This document shows, in pieces, positions 7,668 to 10,744 of a stretch of 10,744 bases of DNA (position 1 is the first letter of the stretch; each line of letters begins with the position of its first letter). The stretch comes from Oxalobacteraceae bacterium UBA6704 (GTDB lineage Bacteria; Pseudomonadota; Gammaproteobacteria; Burkholderiales; Burkholderiaceae_D), in assembly GCA_002454505.1 (NCBI GenBank), contig DKJA01000115.1, forward strand, positions 1 to 10,744, written 5' to 3'. The notes under the pieces are model-generated. The model had not been told where the DNA came from and did not search any database. It saw only the letters and a program-made list of their open reading frames with translations. Both the position numbers and the translations under genes were made by a program.

Positions 7668-7761
7668 GGGTGCTTTCGATCGGTGGTCAACGGGTGGCGT
7701 GCTTGCGGCACTTCATCCTGTAGGCCGGACGAGATCGAAAAAGATGAAAAAAATATTGGCC

Positions 7762-7865
7762 GGGGACTGTCCCCGCAGGGGCCTGTCCCCGGGGTTGTTC
7801 TGATGTATGCGGTCCTCAAAAATCAAAAACAACCCCGGGGACAGTCCCTTGCAGGGACAGTCCCC
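7762..7865 (-). terminator. 38-base inverted repeat with T-run between fecR-like and receptor genes
   Basis: Arms 7762-7799 and 7828-7865 are reverse complements at 35 of 38 positions, around a 28-base loop. Each arm contains smaller palindromes such as GGGGACTGTCCCC (7762-7774), so alternative short hairpins are possible. Read on the minus strand, the structure starts 19 nucleotides after the fecR-like stop, and seven T residues (7753 down to 7747) follow eight bases past its end. It can therefore act as an intrinsic terminator or attenuator for the sigma-fecR transcript. The same C-rich/G-rich core appears at 9-20 and partly at 5149-5154, which suggests a dispersed intergenic repeat of the REP or MITE kind. 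No transposase or target duplication is seen. Confidence 0.8.
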
Positions 7866-7883
7866 ATCACGTCAAGCTGTCGG

Positions 7884-8879
7884 TTACAACGGCCCAACCG
7901 TCACCCAATACCGCGTGACCCGGTTGACCTTCACCGGCAGCGACCGCTCCAGCACGGCCAGCGCCTTGTCCGTATCCGCCACCGGGAAGGCGCCGGAAAC
8001 CCGCAGCTGCGCCACGGCGGCATCGCAGGCCAGCCGGCCCGGCCGATAGCGGTCCAGCTCCGCGATCAACTGGCCCAGCGGCCAGTCGCCGACGATGATG
8101 CTGCCGTCCCGCCAGGCGGCTGCCGTGTCGTCGGCCGCCTGCGCCGGGCCGGTCTGCGTGGCGCTGAAAGCAAGCCGCTCCCCGGCCCGCAGGATCACCG
8201 GCCGTTCCGGCGCGTGCTTCGTGCGGACGGCCACGGCGTCTTCCAGCACGATGACCCGAGTTTCATCGGCCTCGCGCCGCACGGTGAAGCGGGTACCCAG
8301 CGCCTGCACGCTGCCATGGCTGGTCTCGACGACGAACGGCCGGATGTCATTCGGCGCACTGGGATGCCGCCGGTGCGCGGTCTCGATGAGGATTTCGCCG
8401 GAACGCAGCAACAGCGTACGCTCGCTTGCGCTGAACCTGATATCAACGGCGCTGTTCGTATTGAGCACCAGCAGCGACCCGTCGGCCAGCTCCACGCTGC
8501 GCTGTTCGCCGACCCGCGTGCGATGCTCGGCCAGCGCCAGCTGCCATGGCGCCGTGCCGTCCGCGCCGCGATACACCGCATAACCCAGCGCGCCGCCGGA
8601 GGCCAGCAACAGCAGGCCGCGCAATGCCTGGCGGCGCCCTTTCGGCGCGGGCTGCAACGCCGGCATGCCGAGACGGGGCGGCACGCGTTGCATCACGTCG
8701 CGCATGGCATCGATGCGCTGCCAGGCACGCTGGTGGTCGGGATGGCTTTCATGCCAGCGCTGCCAGGCGCGTTTGTCGTCATCGGTCGCGTCGCCGGAAC
8801 ACAGCAGGACGTACCAGGTGACCGCTTCCTTGCGCAGTTCCTGCTCGTCGCGCGGCATCAGGGCCAATGTGTCGCTCAT
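7884..8879 (-). CDS. FecR family anti-sigma/signal-transducing protein
   Basis: The 331-residue protein shows the layout of FecR. A cytoplasmic DUF4880 domain (about 13-57, with the tryptophan-rich WYVLLCSGD...AWQRWHESHPDHQRAWQRI pattern) is followed by a basic stretch, one membrane segment (about 86-103), a periplasmic FecR domain (about 117-215, with ELADGSLLVLNTNSAV at 130-145) and a C-terminal STN-like part (about 263-331) that would meet the receptor. In the known systems the N-terminus holds or activates the ECF sigma factor at the inner membrane until the loaded receptor signals. Its start overlaps the sigma-factor stop by four bases (ATGA on the minus strand, 8876-8879) and no strong ribosome binding site precedes it, so translation is probably coupled. 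No missing domain or frameshift is seen. Confidence 0.94.
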   Translation of the reverse strand: MSDTLALMPRDEQELRKEAVTWYVLLCSGDATDDDKRAWQRWHESHPDHQRAWQRIDAMRDVMQRVPPRLGMPALQPAPKGRRQALRGLLLLASGGALGYAVYRGADGTAPWQLALAEHRTRVGEQRSVELADGSLLVLNTNSAVDIRFSASERTLLLRSGEILIETAHRRHPSAPNDIRPFVVETSHGSVQALGTRFTVRREADETRVIVLEDAVAVRTKHAPERPVILRAGERLAFSATQTGPAQAADDTAAAWRDGSIIVGDWPLGQLIAELDRYRPGRLACDAAVAQLRVSGAFPVADTDKALAVLERSLPVKVNRVTRYWVTVGPL

Positions 8880-9385
8880 GGCGCCAGCAGGTAGCAGTGT
8901 TCGATGGCGCTCGCCATATAGTTGTTGACGGTGCGGACCGTCACACCCAGCCGCTTCGCGATCTCGGCATAAGTGAACCCTTCCAGCTGCGACAGCAGGA
9001 AGGCCTGCCGCACCGCCGGCTTCATGCCGTCCAGCATGGCATCGATGGCGGTCAGCGCTTCCAGCATCAGCGCGCGTGCTTCAGGCGACGGCATGTGCTG
9101 CTCGGGCAGCGCGGCGAGTGCGTCGAGGTAGTTGCGTTCGAGGTCCTGGCGGCGGAAGAAGTCGGTGACCAGACCGCGCGCGATCGTGCTCAGGTAGGCG
9201 CGCGGCGCCTGCACGTCCGGCGCTTCGCGCTTGGTCAGGATGCGGATGAAGGTGTCGTGCGCCAGGTCGGCAGCATCCCCAGCGTTGCCCAGCTTGCGGC
9301 GCAGCCAGCCCTGCAACCAGCTGTGGTGGTCACTGTAGAGTGTGCCGATGTCCTGTTGCACCGGGCTGGAATGAGGCGCTGGCAT
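8876..9385 (-). CDS. ECF sigma factor, FecI-type
   Basis: The 169-residue protein has only sigma regions 2 and 4, as in extracytoplasmic-function sigma factors. Region 2 spans about 16-80 (DAADLAHDTFIRIL at 37-50, APRAYLSTIARGLVTDFFRR at 60-79). Region 4 spans about 108-165 (QAFLLSQLEGFTYAEIAKRLGVTVRTVNNYMASAI, the helix-turn-helix that reads the -35 element). The DAADLAHDTF and RxYLxxIARGLVxDxFRR wording is that of the FecI subgroup, which drives iron-uptake receptor genes. It is first of three minus-strand genes (sigma, fecR, receptor), has a Fur-box promoter upstream, and overlaps fecR. The ribosome binding site before the ATG at 9385 is poor. Its target promoter is presumably in front of the receptor gene. 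Confidence 0.94.
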   Translation of the reverse strand: MPAPHSSPVQQDIGTLYSDHHSWLQGWLRRKLGNAGDAADLAHDTFIRILTKREAPDVQAPRAYLSTIARGLVTDFFRRQDLERNYLDALAALPEQHMPSPEARALMLEALTAIDAMLDGMKPAVRQAFLLSQLEGFTYAEIAKRLGVTVRTVNNYMASAIEHCYLLAP

Positions 9386-9418
9386 GGCGTTGCCGGGTCC
9401 GATCGCGAATCAGTCTTG

Positions 9419-9437
9419 AATGGGAATCATTCTCAAT
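9419..9437 (-). promoter_or_regulatory. Fur box
   Basis: AATGGGAATCATTCTCAAT (plus strand) reads ATTGAGAATGATTCCCATT on the minus strand. It contains the repeated hexamers GAGAAT and GATTCC followed by CATT, close to the Fur pattern GATAATGATAATCATTATC (about 12 of 19 when aligned one register on). It overlaps the -10 element and start region of the sigma-factor promoter, the position expected for repression in iron-rich cells. Confidence 0.75.
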
Positions 9438-9464
9438 TGTAGCGAGGTTATTCCGCTGGCGCAA
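9436..9464 (-). promoter_or_regulatory. Sigma-70-type promoter of the sigma-fecR genes
   Basis: On the minus strand, TTGCGC (9464-9459) and TACAAT (9441-9436) are separated by exactly 17 bases, matching the housekeeping consensus at four and five of six positions. Transcription would start near 9429, leaving a leader of roughly 45 bases. The -10 element is overlapped by the Fur box, so iron-loaded Fur would block polymerase. Confidence 0.7.
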
Positions 9465-9503
9465 TCGGTTGGTATTTTTTTGAGGAGGAGAGACAAGTGA
9501 TCA

Positions 9504-9529
9504 GGTTCGCCGCGCCGCGGCGACGAACC
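9504..9529 (-). terminator. Terminator-like hairpin after the PEP-CTERM gene
   Basis: GGTTCG and CCGC (9504-9513) pair with GCGG and CGAACC (9517-9520 and 9524-9529), giving ten base pairs with a 3-base loop and a 3-base bulge. It lies 17 bases beyond the stop of the PEP-CTERM gene in the direction of transcription and before the sigma-factor promoter. No T-run follows immediately, so it may act with Rho or only protect the mRNA end. Confidence 0.5.
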
Positions 9530-9546
9530 CTGCAACGACTGGCGAA

Positions 9547-10041
9547 TTACTTTGCCTGACGGCGGCGCAGCGCCACGCCTACCAGACCCACGCCGGCCAG
9601 CATCATGCCGTAGGTGGCCGGTTCCGGCACGGCCGACACGGTCAGCGTGTAGGCGCCGGTGCCCTGGTATTCGGTCAGCGCATAAGTCCCCAGCAGGAAC
9701 GTCGGCGCGTCTTCGGTGCCGCTGTAGATCTGCGGGCCATCGCTCACCAGCAGATACGCGCCGCCATAATAGTCTTCGATACTGATGCCGCCGCCGAACG
9801 AGGCATTGAGGAAGTACACGTCGGCCAGCGCGCTGACCGCGTTCTGGTACGTGCCGGCCACATCGGCATAGCCCATGCCGGTGCCGTCGAAGACGCCGTC
9901 CGGAATGGCGTTGGAGTCCATCTGCCAGGTGGCCGAGTAATCGCCGGTGACGGTGAAGTTGTACAGCTCGGCGTTGGCCGCGCCGGCACAGAACAGGGAT
10001 GCGGCGACTGCGACAGTGCTCAAGACTTGTTTCAGTTTCAT
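9547..10041 (-). CDS. PEP-CTERM sorting domain-containing secreted protein
   Basis: The 164-residue precursor has a signal peptide (MKLK, hydrophobic core, ANA|E cleavage at 24/25) and a classic PEP-CTERM tail: VPEP (138-141), a hydrophobic segment (about 144-158) and RRR (159-161). Such tails are recognised and cut by exosortase, and the proteins are linked to exopolysaccharide or biofilm export. The mature domain of about 113 residues is glycine-, tyrosine- and aspartate-rich with no cysteine or recognisable enzyme motif, consistent with a small beta-rich surface or matrix protein. GGGAA precedes the ATG by about five bases. No exosortase is in the window; it must be elsewhere. It is flanked by a hairpin downstream and AT-rich promoter sequence upstream, so it is probably a single-gene unit with no link to the iron genes. 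Confidence 0.92.
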   Translation of the reverse strand: MKLKQVLSTVAVAASLFCAGAANAELYNFTVTGDYSATWQMDSNAIPDGVFDGTGMGYADVAGTYQNAVSALADVYFLNASFGGGISIEDYYGGAYLLVSDGPQIYSGTEDAPTFLLGTYALTEYQGTGAYTLTVSAVPEPATYGMMLAGVGLVGVALRRRQAK

Positions 10042-10105
10042 GGTGTTCCCGATGGTTTATGTTGGTTGTGCATCGCTGCGCCCAAAGACGAACGACGTTG
10101 TCAAG

Positions 10106-10135
10106 ATTATCACGGAAACGATTTAGTTCGTTTAA
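10106..10135 (-). promoter_or_regulatory. Candidate promoter of the PEP-CTERM gene with an inverted repeat
   Basis: On the minus strand, TTAAAC (10135-10130) and GATAAT (10111-10106) are 18 bases apart in an AT-rich patch about 65 bases before the PEP-CTERM start. Inside the spacer, AAACGA (10116-10121) and TCGTTT (10128-10133) form a 6-base inverted repeat with a 6-base gap, which overlaps the -35 element and could be an operator. The -10 matches at five of six positions; the -35 is weak. Confidence 0.4.
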
Positions 10136-10182
10136 CTTTGTTGTATTTTTATCACCCTGCCAACGACGTCCAATCGACTACG

Positions 10183-10536
10183 CTATTTTCGGTCAGGCGA
10201 ATTTTTTGCTGACTCCACGTCGAACCAGACATCTTCGTAGTCAGGCCCCAGCAATACACGATAGCCGGGCGGTAATGCCAAGTAGGGAACAATGCCAGGA
10301 CAGCGCTCTTCGAGGTGGCCAACATGAAGCGGCTGGTAAAAGTCCGCTGCCGACGAATAATCGCCGCCATGGATAAACCACCCGCATGTCCCGCTTTCCG
10401 GTGCCAACCGAACTGCATTGAGCGGCGCGGAGGCTAGCGTTGCAAGTGCGATTCCAACCTTGTCGCTCCGCTCCGGAGGCATGAATTCTGTGTCAAATCG
10501 CCGGCAAACATCGCGTTGATCGAGGTCCATAGTCAT
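10183..10536 (-). CDS. Small Imm33-like (putative immunity) domain protein
   Basis: The 117-residue cytoplasmic protein has a conserved-looking core: TCGWFIHGGDYS (50-61), DFYQPLHVGHLEERCPGIVPYLALPPGYRVLL (65-96) and YEDVWFD (100-106). I recall this combination from short bacterial proteins annotated as Imm33-like, thought to be immunity proteins for polymorphic toxins. That name comes from memory and the function is not demonstrated. I prefer the ATG at 10536, with GGA about seven bases upstream; a TTG at 10551 or an ATG at 10530 are alternatives. It lies 66 bases downstream of the SUI1-family gene. No toxin, VgrG, PAAR or Rhs gene is seen nearby. Its G+C is clearly lower than its neighbours (about 52% for 10141-10320 by hand count), hinting at transfer. 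After residue 106 the tail is polar and probably variable. Confidence 0.72.
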   Translation of the reverse strand: MTMDLDQRDVCRRFDTEFMPPERSDKVGIALATLASAPLNAVRLAPESGTCGWFIHGGDYSSAADFYQPLHVGHLEERCPGIVPYLALPPGYRVLLGPDYEDVWFDVESAKNSPDRK

Positions 10537-10602
10537 CAATCGTCCGTTCAATAAATGCTTTCCGCTCCCGGCCGAATGGTAAAAATCGCCCGTTACCCGA
10601 TG

Positions 10603-10744
10603 TCAGCCGCCGACACGCTTCGGTTGATAACCCTGCTTCGTGAGCGCCGCCATCACCAGTTCGCAATGGTCGCCCTGCACTTCGATCACGCCATCCTTCA
10701 CGGTGCCGCCGGAACCGCATGCCGTGCGCAGCTGCTTGCCCAGC
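10603..10744 (-). CDS. yciH: SUI1/YciH-family translation factor, C-terminal part (5' end outside window)
   Basis: The minus-strand frame from 10743 to the stop at 10603 encodes 46 residues without a start codon, so the gene continues past the right edge. The segment TACGSGGTVKDGVIEVQGDH followed by ELVMAALTKQGYQPKRVGG lines up with the end of E. coli YciH (a CGCGGAVKDGVIEIQGD core and a GG C-terminus). The SUI1 fold is that of eukaryotic initiation factor 1; in bacteria YciH is a small ribosome-associated factor of about 110 residues that affects initiation fidelity or stress translation. The visible part covers the last half of the domain and looks intact. Confidence 0.9.
   Translation of the reverse strand, partial: LGKQLRTACGSGGTVKDGVIEVQGDHCELVMAALTKQGYQPKRVGG

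Noticed and set aside
7762..7865. Inverted repeat considered as an insertion sequence or transposon end pair
   Set aside because: The 28 bases between the arms cannot encode a transposase, and no flanking target duplication was seen; a terminator or non-autonomous repeat fits better.
7683..8894. Plus-strand open frame of 403 codons opposite the fecR-like gene
   Set aside because: It runs through the inverted repeat and antisense to a complete FecR protein, and the product is compositionally biased.
10493..10720. Minus-strand 75-codon frame over the YciH end
   Set aside because: It is out of frame with the clear SUI1-family C-terminus and has no recognisable content.

Overview
The window looks like a chromosomal segment from a high-G+C beta-proteobacterium, most probably an Oxalobacteraceae member of the Massilia/Pseudoduganella/Duganella group. 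This rests on strongly GC-ending codons, a PEP-CTERM protein with a VPEP...RRR tail, intergenic 'ggggacagtcccc' palindromes of a kind I associate with that group, and the gene types present. The genus is an inference.

Bases 1-5138, plus strand: a catabolic gene cluster. It holds a D-2-hydroxyacid dehydrogenase, then a 182-base control region with a probable promoter, palindromic operator-like sites and six in-register 14-base tandem repeats. After that come an AtuA-like (DUF1446) protein, its usual small partner DUF4387, an adducin-type class II aldolase-fold protein and a CitMHS-family metal-carboxylate symporter. The last four genes are closely spaced, two of them overlap, and each has a good ribosome binding site or a coupling overlap. 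The likely job is uptake and breakdown of an unidentified hydroxy- or polycarboxylate. No other acyclic-terpene (atu/liu) genes are present, so the terpene label is probably misleading.

Bases 5205-9464, minus strand, converging on the first block: a complete Fec-type cell-surface signalling system in the classical order. It has an ECF sigma factor preceded by a sigma-70-like promoter overlapped by a Fur box, a FecR anti-sigma/regulator, and a TonB-dependent siderophore receptor with an N-terminal STN signalling domain. A strong hairpin (38-base arms) followed by a T-run separates fecR from the receptor gene. The receptor therefore probably has its own promoter.

Bases 9504-10744, minus strand: a short secreted PEP-CTERM protein with its own terminator-like hairpin and candidate promoter; a small gene resembling the Imm33-like immunity family in a stretch of visibly lower G+C; and the 3' end of a SUI1/YciH-family translation factor cut by the window edge.

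The most interesting hypothesis is that the two converging blocks cooperate. The receptor would bring in a ferric-carboxylate complex under iron starvation, and the CitMHS transporter and enzymes would import and consume the carboxylate. Only the adjacency is seen; the functional link is inferred. No tRNA, rRNA, CRISPR array, transposase or insertion sequence was recognised.
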